Assembly: GCF_029392895.1 (NCBI RefSeq)
Contig: NZ_CP114200.1
Span: 3,875,001-3,939,000 of the forward strand
Direction: 5' to 3'
DNA length: 64,000 nucleotides
DNA from: Streptomyces sp. 71268
Lineage (GTDB): Bacteria > Actinomycetota > Actinomycetes > Streptomycetales > Streptomycetaceae
Positions 24,941-34,700 of this stretch are shown here, piece after piece (positions within the stretch are counted from its first letter, which is position 1; each line of letters begins with the position of its first letter). Both the position numbers and the translations under genes were made by a program. Under the pieces are notes generated by a model. It was given only the letters and a program-made list of their open reading frames with translations, did no database searches and was not told the DNA's origin.

Positions 24941-27538
24941 ATGGCCGATGAGCAGCAGGCGGGCGGCGCGGCCGAGCCCGCGCGGGACGACGCCCCCGCG
25001 CCGCGCGCCGACCAGCGCGAGCGGGGCGGCGAGCGCGGCCGGGACAAGGAACGCGGCCGGGAGCGGGGCGGCGAGCGCGGCCAGGGGGAGAAGGACGGGG
25101 ACGGTCAGCGGCCCGGCGCTGAGGGCGGCGACTCGGGCTCGGGCGACGACGAGGCCGCCGAGCGGGAGCAGGAGCGCGAGCGCGCGGCGGGGCGGTTCAA
25201 GGAGCACACCCGGGACCCGCTGGCCGGCGAGGAGAGCGAGGACGGGCCCACCGACCTGGCCGCCGCCTCGCGGGCCCGGCAGATCAGCCAACAACTGTTC
25301 GAGACCGGGCGGGACTGGAACAGTTTCGACCGTTCGTTCATCGGCAGTGCCCACATCGGCGATATCCATCTGCGGATGGACGCCCGGCAGCCGCTCACCG
25401 GGGTGCGCGGCGGGCCGGTGCCCGAGGAGGAGTTGCGCCGGTTGCGGCGGGTGCACGTGGAGCCCGAGGGGTACGTGCGGCTGCGCACGGCGCTCACCGC
25501 GCGCCGGCTGCTGGTGCTCGGCGCGGCACCGGGCACCGGCCGTACCAGCACCGCGCTCTCGCTGCTCGACGAGGTCACCGCGCAGGCCAGGGACGCGGCG
25601 GGGGCGGACGGGGAGGGCACGGCGCGGGTGCGGCGCGTCGACCCGGAGGGCGGGGTGCGGCGGCTCGCGGACTCGCTGACCGGCGAGGGCGCCGAGCAGG
25701 CGGCGCGGGGCACCGGCTACCTGCTGAAGCTGGAGCTGAGCCGACCCGGCGCGGTGCCGCCGGAGGCGATGGACCTGGACCAACTGGCCGCGACGCTGGC
25801 CGCGTGCGACGCGTACGCGGTGCTCGTGGTCACCGTCGGGTCGGCGGCCAACCCGCTGCTTGCCGGGCGGTACGGGATGCTGTGCCCACCGGCGGACACC
25901 CAGGAGCTGCTGACCACCCGGCTGCGGGAGCGCGTCGAGGACCACGTCGCGGCCGTGCCGGACGAGGAGGCGGGGGACGCCGGGCGGCGGGTCGCCGAAC
26001 TCCTGCGCCGGGCGGAGGCGTTGGCCGCGCGCGACGAGGTCACCGAGGCGGTGGGCCTTGCGGACCTGCGGCCGGCCGAGGCCGAGTTGCTGGCGTCGCT
26101 GCTGGCCGGGCACCTGCTGGAGGAGTTGTCGTACGAGGAGCTGTTGGCCGGCTGCCGGAGCCTGGCCGCGCGGCAGGCGCAGGAGTGGTTCGCCGGCGTG
26201 GACCGGGCGCTCACCGCCCGGGCGGCCGGCGTGGGCGAGCAGCCGACCCGGCCGGAGGCGGCGGCCCTGTTCCACCCGGTGGCCTCGCGGATCGCGCTGG
26301 CCGTGCTCGGCGGGGCGACGCGGAGCGCGGTGGCGGCCGCGGCGCACCTGCTGACCTGGGAGCTGTCCGTCCAGAGCGACCCGGACGCCACCCCGGCCAG
26401 GCCGCTGTTCTGCGACGACCCGGAGTCCGAACTCGCCCTGTCGCGAGCCGAACTCACCGACGGGCACGTGGAGATGGCCGGTACGGAGTTCGCCGCGCGG
26501 CTCATCTGGTACCGGGGCACGGCGCTGCCCGCCGCGGTGCTCAGCGAGGTGTGGGACCGGCACTTCCCGGTGCGGGCACCGGTCGTGCGCTGGCTGCGGC
26601 TGCTCGCCGACGACCCCCGGGCCCAGGTGTGGGTGCGGGCGGCGGTGGCCGCGGGGGAGCTGTGCGTACGGGACTTCGACCACGGCCACGCGGAGCTGGT
26701 CCGGCCGCTGGCCGAGGCGACCACGGCCCGCCGCCGCGTCTTCGCCGCCACCCTGCTCGACCAGGCGGCGGGACACGCCTCGCACCGCGCGGTGGTGCGC
26801 GGACTCGTGGGCGACTGGGCCAGGAACGGCACCCGGGAGCTGCGCTGGACGGCGGCCATGGCGCTCGGCTATGGCAACGCCGCGGCCAGCGTCGGCGACA
26901 CGCTGGACGCGCTGGCCCGGATCGGGGTGCGGGGCGAGGGCGAGCAGATGGCCGTTGCCTCGTTCAACGTCGTACGGCTGCTGACCCGGCCCGAGAGCGC
27001 CGCCGTGCTGCGCCGGATGTCGGACTGGACCCGACACCGGAACCCGGCGTACCAGGACCTGGGCCTGGTGACCACGGTGCGGCTGGCCGGGCACGAGGTG
27101 GCCGACGTGCTGGCGGACGACCCGAACTCCGAGCTGGGCGAGCGCGGCCGCTGGCCGCTGATGCTGGCCCTGGCCGCGACCCGGCCCGAACTCGTCGCCC
27201 CGATCGCGGACTTGATGTGGACGGCACTGAACACGCCGCGCTCCAAAGAAGTCGCGACGGACGCGTTGGAGACCTTGCTGCGGTCCGCGGTGCGCAAGGA
27301 CAGTAAGGGCAGCGCGGAGGGCACGGAAGCCGGCCTGGCCGCTCTGCTGCCCGCGCTGCTGGGTACGGAAGCGGACCGACACCGCCTGGACTGGCTGTTG
27401 CGCCGCATGATGAACGATCCCGACGACCCGCTCCCCGACGCCCTGGCCCGCCGGTTGTGGTGGCTGGCGACGCCGCGCGACGGCGCGGACCGGGCACGCC
27501 GGCCGGAGCGGCACGAGGTGGAGGAGAGCCATGGTTGA
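24941..27538 (+). CDS. large P-loop ATPase with helical repeats
   Basis: An 865-residue protein, not assigned to a named family. Residues 1 to about 95 are highly charged and disordered (RGGERGRDKERGRERGG). A segment SFIGSAHIGDIHLRMD precedes the nucleotide site LVLGAAPGTGRTSTALSLL near residue 193, a Walker A with Arg in place of Lys-1. Walker B is unclear; the hydrophobic strand DAYAVLVVTVGSA lacks an obvious acidic pair. The last 350 residues look like HEAT-type helices (RWTAAMALGYGNAAASVGDT). The layout resembles STAND/AAA regulators of conflict systems. It starts five bases after the cyclase gene and overlaps the next gene by eight bases, so the three are likely made together. Confidence 0.7.
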   Translation: MADEQQAGGAAEPARDDAPAPRADQRERGGERGRDKERGRERGGERGQGEKDGDGQRPGAEGGDSGSGDDEAAEREQERERAAGRFKEHTRDPLAGEESEDGPTDLAAASRARQISQQLFETGRDWNSFDRSFIGSAHIGDIHLRMDARQPLTGVRGGPVPEEELRRLRRVHVEPEGYVRLRTALTARRLLVLGAAPGTGRTSTALSLLDEVTAQARDAAGADGEGTARVRRVDPEGGVRRLADSLTGEGAEQAARGTGYLLKLELSRPGAVPPEAMDLDQLAATLAACDAYAVLVVTVGSAANPLLAGRYGMLCPPADTQELLTTRLRERVEDHVAAVPDEEAGDAGRRVAELLRRAEALAARDEVTEAVGLADLRPAEAELLASLLAGHLLEELSYEELLAGCRSLAARQAQEWFAGVDRALTARAAGVGEQPTRPEAAALFHPVASRIALAVLGGATRSAVAAAAHLLTWELSVQSDPDATPARPLFCDDPESELALSRAELTDGHVEMAGTEFAARLIWYRGTALPAAVLSEVWDRHFPVRAPVVRWLRLLADDPRAQVWVRAAVAAGELCVRDFDHGHAELVRPLAEATTARRRVFAATLLDQAAGHASHRAVVRGLVGDWARNGTRELRWTAAMALGYGNAAASVGDTLDALARIGVRGEGEQMAVASFNVVRLLTRPESAAVLRRMSDWTRHRNPAYQDLGLVTTVRLAGHEVADVLADDPNSELGERGRWPLMLALAATRPELVAPIADLMWTALNTPRSKEVATDALETLLRSAVRKDSKGSAEGTEAGLAALLPALLGTEADRHRLDWLLRRMMNDPDDPLPDALARRLWWLATPRDGADRARRPERHEVEESHG

Positions 27539-28655
27539 GGACGCGAGCATGGCGGCGTACGGGGGCGGCGCCGGGCAGGCACTGGCGGGACCGCTGCTAC
27601 GGGACTACACGCCCAACGGCCCCTTCCGCCACACCAGTCCCCGCACCGCTTCGGTGCTCTTCTACCGCAACGGCGGCTACAGCATCGTCACCGTCGCCGG
27701 CGCCCAGCACGTCGACAAGCGGGCCCTGGCCCGGCCGACGGCGGTGTGCGAGATCGCCCTGGGCACGTACGTGACCACGCTGACCATGGAGCTGCCGGCG
27801 ATGGGCGGCACGACGTTCTTCAAGGCCGAGGTGGACATCCACTGGACGGTCACCGACCCGCACCTGGCCGCGACCAAGGTGGTCACCGACGTGGCCCAGC
27901 GGCTGCGGGCGCCCGCCCTGGAGCGGCTGCGCGAGGTGTCGTCCGCGTACCGGGTGAGCCAGGCCGAGAAGGCCGACCGGGCCATCACCCAGCAGTGCGC
28001 CAGCGGGCGCTGGGACGACCTGGGGGACGAACTGGGGCTGCGGGTGCGGCTGTACGTGCGGCTGCGCGTCGACGACCGGACCATCCAGCACAGCGACGGC
28101 ATCCGGGACGCGCACGCGTCGGCCGAGCTGACCCGGGTGCACCAGGCCCAGTTCCGGGACATGTTGCGGGGCGGCGAGCTGGACCAGCTCAGCTACATGC
28201 TGGCGGCCGAGCCGGAGGAGGCCAAGGCGTTCCTGGAGAAGATCCGGCAGGAGGGCAGGCAGGACGAGAAGGAGCGGGTGGAACGGCTCTTCGCGATGGT
28301 CGAGAGCGGCCAGATCCAGTCCACCGACATCGAGACGCAGGCGCTGAACCTGCTCAACCAGGGCCGGCAGCAGGTCCAGGGCCCCATCGGCACCCGCCCG
28401 GCCCACCGCACCCCGCCGGAACTGCCCGCCGAGCCGCCGTTCACCCCCGACTGGGTGCTGGACGAGCCGGCCCAGCCACCGCGCCCCGCCGAGCCGCCGC
28501 GCCGCCGCCCGGCCGACGACCCGTACGAGCCGCATGACCCGTACGACCCGTACGAGCCGTACGACGCGCACGGGACCCGGGCCGACGCCGATCCGGAGCC
28601 GCCGCCGCGGCGGCGCCGTCGGGACGACGGGTGGGCGTGGGCGGAGGAGGAGTGA
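27531..28655 (+). CDS. SPFH/band-7-like protein
   Basis: A 374-residue protein with an SPFH-like core at about residues 50-240: strands SVLFYRNGGYSIVTVAGAQ and TTFFKAEVDIHWTVTDP, then a helical part with DELGLRVRLYVRLRVDD and DAHASAELTRVHQAQFRDML, close to the band-7 arrangement. No membrane segment is visible, so it would attach to the membrane or a partner through other contacts. The last 110 residues are Pro/Arg/Asp/Tyr-rich (DPYEPHDPYDPYEPYDAHG) and disordered. SPFH proteins assemble into membrane rings or scaffolds. It overlaps the ATPase gene by eight bases and the PycTM gene by one (TGATG), so the three are translationally linked. Confidence 0.7.
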   Translation: MVEDASMAAYGGGAGQALAGPLLRDYTPNGPFRHTSPRTASVLFYRNGGYSIVTVAGAQHVDKRALARPTAVCEIALGTYVTTLTMELPAMGGTTFFKAEVDIHWTVTDPHLAATKVVTDVAQRLRAPALERLREVSSAYRVSQAEKADRAITQQCASGRWDDLGDELGLRVRLYVRLRVDDRTIQHSDGIRDAHASAELTRVHQAQFRDMLRGGELDQLSYMLAAEPEEAKAFLEKIRQEGRQDEKERVERLFAMVESGQIQSTDIETQALNLLNQGRQQVQGPIGTRPAHRTPPELPAEPPFTPDWVLDEPAQPPRPAEPPRRRPADDPYEPHDPYDPYEPYDAHGTRADADPEPPPRRRRRDDGWAWAEEE

Positions 28656-29206
28656 TGACGGCGGACGGCGGCGCGCGAACCTCCCCCGACCCGGTCGTGC
28701 CCGCGCCGGACGGGGGTCAGCGCGGGCTCGACCGGGCGGGGGAACGCATCGCCGAGCGCCTGTTGAACACGGTCCGCGAGGACCTCGGCCGGGCCGACTC
28801 CAAGGCGGGCGTGCTGCTGTCCGGGGCGCTGGCGATGCCGGCGTTCCTGATCGGCTGGCACGGCACGCCCGACTGGAGCGGCCTGGGCGACGTCGCGCTG
28901 GTCGTCGCGGGGGTGCTGTGGGTGGTCGCGGTGGTCGCGCTGGTGCGGGCGCTGCTGCCGCGCACCGGCACGCTCCGCCCGCGCGAGGGGGTGACGTACT
29001 TCCGCGACCTGCTGCCCCCGCACGATCTCGGACGGCTCTCGACGCAGCTCAGCGAGGCCGGCCGGGACCCGGTCCGGTGGCTGCTCGTGCAGGCCGTGGA
29101 CGTCAGCTCGATCCTGTCCGCCAAGTACCGGGCCATCCGCTGGGGAGTGAGCACGCTGGCGCCGTCCGCGGCGCTGGCGTTGGCCTGGAGCCTGACCGCG
29201 CGCTGA
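28655..29206 (+). CDS. Pycsar-type membrane effector (PycTM)
   Basis: A 183-residue integral membrane protein with the layout of the Pycsar effector domain. A cytoplasmic helix ends in LGRADSKAGVLLSGAL, the conserved D-x-KA signature running into the first membrane segment. A second membrane segment follows (VALVVAGVLWVVAVVALV), then a cytoplasmic part with VTYFRDLLP and the helix VSSILSAKYRAIRWGVSTLA leading into a third. In characterised Pycsar systems a cyclase (PycC) makes cCMP or cUMP after phage infection and the TM effector then disrupts the membrane. Here the gene shares an operon with a class III cyclase-like gene three genes upstream. The start overlaps the SPFH stop (TGATG). Confidence 0.85.
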   Translation: MTADGGARTSPDPVVPAPDGGQRGLDRAGERIAERLLNTVREDLGRADSKAGVLLSGALAMPAFLIGWHGTPDWSGLGDVALVVAGVLWVVAVVALVRALLPRTGTLRPREGVTYFRDLLPPHDLGRLSTQLSEAGRDPVRWLLVQAVDVSSILSAKYRAIRWGVSTLAPSAALALAWSLTAR

Positions 29207-29279
29207 GTCGCGACCGCGCGAGGGGCGACGGCACGCGCCGGCGCCACACATGAAGTAGACATGACACGAGGGGACGGCC

Positions 29280-31592
29280 GTGGGAACACTCAGGGGAAAA
29301 CGGCAGACACCAGGGGGTTGGGCGCGGCGCGTCGTGGTAGCCGCGCTGGGCGGCACGGCCGTGCTGGCGTCCCTGCTCACACCCGCCAGCGCGCGGCCGA
29401 CACCGCCCGAGGCACCCGAACCGGCCTTCAAGGCGGTCAACTACGCGGTGGCCGTGGACGAGTCGGCGAGCCTGGCGCCCGAGGACATGGCCGCCGAGAA
29501 GGCCGCCGCCTCGCGCATCGCGCTCGGCGACGTCTCCCCGTCCTCGCACGTCACCGTCTTCGGCTTCGCCGCCGCCGAGTCCGCCGACCAGCGGGCCGTC
29601 GACCCGGTGTGCCCGCGGACCACGCTGGACGCGGCGGGCCGCGACTCGATCGGCGCGTGCGTGAGCAAGCTGCGCGGCCGCAAGAAGAGCGAGGGCACCG
29701 GCACGGACTTCCCGAGCGCCATCCGGCAGGGCGTACACGACCTGACCCGTGGCACCGACCCGACCGAACCCCGGGTGCTGTTCCTGCTCACCGACGGCAA
29801 GATGGACGTCTCCGGCAGCCCGCAGTACGGCGACCCGGCGCACCGGGCGGCCGAGGGCGAGCGGCAGTTGACCCGCGAGCTGAAGAACGCCGCGGCGCGG
29901 AACGTACAGATCTGGCCGCTGGGCTTCGGCTCCGACCCGGACAAGGCGCAACTCGACCGGATCGCCGCCGGCGGCTACCAGAAGGGCTGCGTGGAGCTAC
30001 CGTCCGCTAGGCCCACCGCGAGCAAGGTCTCCGGCGCCGAGGACGTCGGCCCGACGCTGGAGAGGATCTTCGCCGCCGCCCACTGCCTCCGCTACGAGCA
30101 GGGCACCAGCGAACGCCCGCCGGCCACCCTCGAGGTGGAGATCTCGCCGCTGGCGACCGTGGGCAGCATCGTGGTCGACAAGGGCGACCCCGAGGTGACC
30201 ATCAGCTACCGCGACCCGAGCGGGCACAAGGTCCCGACCAGCGGCACCGACCGCGACTCGCGGTTCGAGCTGGCGGGCGCGGGACACACCGTCGAGGCGC
30301 TGAAGATCACCGACCCGATGCCGGGCACCTGGAAGATCGTGGCCGAGGCGCCCGAGGGGCACCGCTCGCTGCCGGTGGGCGTCAGCGTGCTGTGGCAGGG
30401 CGAGCTGCGCGGCGCGATCATCCTGGACCCGCCGTCCCCGCTGCCCGGCGAGAAGGCGACCGTCACCATGCGGTTGCAGACCCGCGAGGGCTACGAGATC
30501 AAGGACCCGGACGACTACGCGGGGCTGCGGGTGCGCAGCGAACTCACCGGCGCGGGCTTCGACCCCCAGCCGGTGACCCTCGCGGACGACGGCGAGGGCC
30601 CCGACGAGCGGGCGAGCGACGGCTCGTTCGCCGGCACCGTACGCATTCCACGGGGCGCGGACGGGGCGGTGAAGGTGAGCGGGACGCTCACGGCCTCCGG
30701 GCTGAGCGCCGACACCCGCAGCGCGACCGGCAACGTCGCGCTCGGCACCCCGGACGTCACGGCCGCGCTCACCGCGCCCACCGCCACCGCGCACCCCGGC
30801 TCCACGGTCGACGGCACCCTCTCGGTCCACAACAACAGCAAGACGCCACACACGCTGCGGCTGTCCGTCACGGACGTGCGGCCCGGGCTGTTGTCGATCA
30901 GCCCGGCGGAGATCACGGTGGGGCCCGGTGACTCCGCCAGCCACAAGGTGAGGTTCAAGGTCGCGCCGGACGACATCCTCGGCAACCGGCTCGGCGACGA
31001 CGGGCTCCGGCTCGCCGGCACGGTCACGGTCGCCGACGCCACCGCCGACAACCGGGTGCTGGCGCGCACCTCGGTGTCGGTACGGGTCACGCCCGAGCCG
31101 GGCTTCTGGGACCGGTACTGGTGGGTCTTCGTCACCGGCGGCGCCGTGCTGGCCGCCCTCGCGCTCGGGGCCGCCGTGTGGACGCGGCAGCGCCGGGGGC
31201 GCCGCGACCCGCGCGGCCTGGTGCTGCGGCTGGTCTCCGCCGAGGGCGACGTGCTGCACGACCACACGGCGGGCCCCGGCCGCAACCAGTGGTACGAGTT
31301 CGCCATCGTCGAGCCGCACCGCAACCCGCGCATCCAGCGCAGCAACCACGGCCCGTACGCCGTCCAGCGCAGCCCCGAGGGCGGCGCGGTGGTCCGCCAG
31401 CGGGGCGGCCAGCGGCAGCGGCTGACCGCGACCGGCACCGTCCCGCTCACCGACGAGCTGAGCCTGTCCCTCGGCGAGGAGACCCGCACCCCACGGGGCC
31501 GCCGCCCGCGCACCGCCCGCTCCCGCACCGCGCCGCCGCCGGCCCCCACCGCCGGCGACGGCGGCGCGAGCACCTACGACGCCTACCGGTGA
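29280..31592 (+). CDS. exported VWA-domain membrane protein
   Basis: A 770-residue protein with a signal sequence (RRVVVAALGGTAVLASLL, cleavage near AR|PTPP), a von Willebrand A domain at about residues 50-265, immunoglobulin-like regions, and a membrane segment near 613-636 (WWVFVTGGAVLAALALGAAVW) followed by a cytoplasmic tail. The MIDAS metal site is complete at its first position, DESAS at residue 60, with LLTDGKMD further on. Outside the cell it could bind a protein partner through a metal ion. The tail (RLVSAEGDVLHDHT, GPGRNQWYEFAIVE) looks folded. GTG at 29280 is preceded by GAGGGGAC. The gap to the PycTM gene is 73 bases; VWA proteins often pair with ATPases. Confidence 0.85.
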   Translation: MGTLRGKRQTPGGWARRVVVAALGGTAVLASLLTPASARPTPPEAPEPAFKAVNYAVAVDESASLAPEDMAAEKAAASRIALGDVSPSSHVTVFGFAAAESADQRAVDPVCPRTTLDAAGRDSIGACVSKLRGRKKSEGTGTDFPSAIRQGVHDLTRGTDPTEPRVLFLLTDGKMDVSGSPQYGDPAHRAAEGERQLTRELKNAAARNVQIWPLGFGSDPDKAQLDRIAAGGYQKGCVELPSARPTASKVSGAEDVGPTLERIFAAAHCLRYEQGTSERPPATLEVEISPLATVGSIVVDKGDPEVTISYRDPSGHKVPTSGTDRDSRFELAGAGHTVEALKITDPMPGTWKIVAEAPEGHRSLPVGVSVLWQGELRGAIILDPPSPLPGEKATVTMRLQTREGYEIKDPDDYAGLRVRSELTGAGFDPQPVTLADDGEGPDERASDGSFAGTVRIPRGADGAVKVSGTLTASGLSADTRSATGNVALGTPDVTAALTAPTATAHPGSTVDGTLSVHNNSKTPHTLRLSVTDVRPGLLSISPAEITVGPGDSASHKVRFKVAPDDILGNRLGDDGLRLAGTVTVADATADNRVLARTSVSVRVTPEPGFWDRYWWVFVTGGAVLAALALGAAVWTRQRRGRRDPRGLVLRLVSAEGDVLHDHTAGPGRNQWYEFAIVEPHRNPRIQRSNHGPYAVQRSPEGGAVVRQRGGQRQRLTATGTVPLTDELSLSLGEETRTPRGRRPRTARSRTAPPPAPTAGDGGASTYDAYR

Positions 31593-31782
31593 CGCCCGGG
31601 CGGGCCGGCCCCACGCCCGGCCCGCCCCGCCCACCAGCCACCAGCCACCAGCCCACGAGCACCAGCACGAGCACCGTCCCACGAGCAGCGGAACCACAAG
31701 AGCCGTCCACGCACCGCCAGCGCAGCGCGAACGCACCGAGGACAACCGGCCGCCCAACCGGCGGCGAGCGGGGAGGAAACCC

Positions 31783-34700
31783 ATGAAAATCTTCCAGCCG
31801 ATGCTCTTCGTCGGCCTGGGCGGCACCGGTGGTCTCGTCGGTGCCGAACTGGAGCGCAAGCTCCGGGCCGAGCTGTGCGGCCCGGACGGCGTCGCGCTCA
31901 CCAGCCGGCTGGCCGGCCACGCCCCGTACCAGCTCCCGGACTGCCTCCAGTTCGTGTACGCGGACTACAGCGAGTCCGACCTCCAGCGGCTGCCGCAGTT
32001 CAACGTGGACGCCTCGATGCGGGCCGCGTACGCGCACACCTCGCGGGCCACCCACAACCTGCTGCCGAACTTCGACAGTTCGCCCGAGGTGACCAAGATG
32101 CTGCGGGCCAGCCTGCGCGAGGAGGTCGCCGACTGGCTGCCGCCGCGCGTCGACGAGCCCAAGGTGGCCCCGCTGCACAACGGCGCCGGCCAGTTGCCGA
32201 CCGTCGGGCGCGCGGCCCTCTTCGCCACCCTGCGGCACAGCCTGGCGCCCGTACTCGAACCGCTGCTCCAGGCCATCGACGCGATCGCCAGGTCCGCCGG
32301 CGAGCTGAGCGAACTCGGCGGCGGCAAGGTCAACGGCTGCGACGTGTTCGTGGCCTTCTCGGTGGCCGGCGGTACCGGCGCCGGCATCTTCCTGGACTAC
32401 CTGCACCTGATCAACCACGCCTTCCAGCTCCGCCGCTTCGACGGCGCGAAGATCTACCCGCTGGTCGTGATGCCCTCCTCGTTCCCCACCTCATCCGGTG
32501 GCGGCCGGGAGGCCGACCTGAACGCGGCCCGCGCGCTCGTGGACCTGTTCCGCATGGTGGACGCGCAGAACGCGCCGACCGAGGGCGCCGAGATCGGCGA
32601 CCTGGACCACGACGCGGGCATCGGCATCCGCTACCCGGGCACCACCACCATCCGGCTGCGGACCGGCATCCTGCCCACCGCGTTCCTGTTCAGCCCGACC
32701 GCCGGCATCCGCCAGGACGACCTGCGCCGCTCGATCGTGTCGCTGGTCATGTCGCTGGTCGGCACCGAACTGGGGGACGGCTCGTCGCGGGGGCGGGCCC
32801 TCGCCTCCGACGACGACTTCCAGACCTTCGCCGCCAGCTTCATCAACCGGGGCGTGCACCGCAGCGCCATCTCCCCCACCGGCATCGGCCGCCAGGGCGT
32901 GTCCACCAGCCTCGTCGCCTCCATGACCGCGCCCATCGACCAGCTCGCCGACCTGGTGGCCGGCCGGCTGCTGCGCGAGGCGGTCACCGACCTGGTGGAG
33001 CAGCCGCGCACCTCGCTGCGCGCGGGCGCCGTGCCGCTGATCCGCCAGCTCTTCGCCGACTCGCAGCTCGAGGAGCTGTGGGAGCGGCGGCAGTTGGCGG
33101 TACCCGAGCCCGATCCGCTGCCGCGCGGCAGCCGGGCCATCGAGCAGGCGCTCGGCGAGCGGATCTCGGACATGCAGCGGCTGCTGTTCGACCTGCAGGC
33201 CGTCGCGGAGCGGCAGTGCGCCTCGATGGCCGACCGGTTCGCGCCCCGCCCGGCCATCGACAAGCTGCTCCAGACCGCCGACCCGTTCCTGGCCGAACGC
33301 GTCTTGCGCGGCCTGCCCAAGAGCGACGAGCCCATCGCCAGGCTCGGCTTCCTCGGCATGCTCGGCAGCCGCTCGGTGGCCCCGCAGCGCCCGCCGGGCC
33401 AGACCGAGCAGCCGCCGAAGACGCCCCGTATCAAGGGCCGGCTCGCCGGCATGTCCCCGGCCCGCTGGGGCGACGCCGACGTGCAGGCCGTGCTCCAGGA
33501 GCAGGACGCCTGGTACCGGTGGCGCAGCCAGACCGTCTGGCACGAGGCGTGGCGCGAGCAGCAGCAACGCTGGCAGCCGCAGGCCGAGGCGGCGGCGGCC
33601 GACCTGCGCCGCCTGGTGGACGCCTTCCTCAAACACTCCGAGCGGGAGCGGAAGGTCTCCGCGCAGAAGGGCCTCGAACTGTACGAGGACCGCACCGGCA
33701 TCTCGTACCTGCTGCCGCCGCAGCGCACCCTCAACCACTTCTACGAGGACCTGGTCACCCGGCTGCTGCGGCGCGAGGGGCTGCGCGAGCAGGACACCGA
33801 GGCCGCGCTGTTGCTGAAGCTGGTCGACGGGGACACCTGGCGCCGGGTGCAGGCGCTGAGCCGGCGCAGTCCGGACAACGCGGTGGCCATCGTCAAGGCG
33901 CAGTTGGAGGGGCGCATCACGCGGCTGTTCGCCGAGAGCGGCGAGCAGTTGGAGGAGCGCCCGTTGCTGCCGTCGATGAGCACGCTGCTGGCCGCCGCGG
34001 CGGGTGACTCGGACGCGGCCGAGCAGGTCAGCAAGGAGGCCCTGGACCTGTTCGGGCGCAAGCTGACCGGGTTGCTGCCGGTGGGCTTCACGCCCGAGGG
34101 CACCGGGCCGCTGCGGGTGCTCGTCACCTACCCGCGGGTGCAGGCCGTCGAGGAGGTGCAGGAGCACCTGAGCAAGGCGCTGCGGCTGCCGTCGGACGCC
34201 AAGAACTCCGTGGAGTACCGGGGCGTGGAGAGCGACTCGATCACCGTGGTCCTCTTCCGCAGCGAGATGAGCCTGACCCAGGTGCCCGAGGCCCGCAAGG
34301 TGCTGCGCCAGTGGGCCAGGGCGAAGGACTCCGAGCAGGCCCAGGACGTGCTGCGGTGGCGCCAGCGGTTGGGCTACCGGGACAGTTGGATGGTCAGCGG
34401 CGAGGATGACCGGCGCGTCATCCTGCACCGGCTGCTGTGCTGCATGTGGAACGGCCAGGTGGACGTCGTGGACGGCGACTCCAGTTCGCCCGAGCGGGTG
34501 CGGCTGCGGCTGTTCCCGGAGACCGGCGACCAGGTGCCGGGCGTGCGGCTGCGGCTCGGCGACTTCCCCGGCGGCGTGTCGAGCTGGGCCGAGCTGCTGC
34601 GCGCGTACGAGCGGTGGACGGTCCTGGACGACGAGCGCATCGTGGAGGACTACTGCCGCGAGCTGATGGGCGCCCAGCCGCTGGGCCTGGCCCGCAACGG

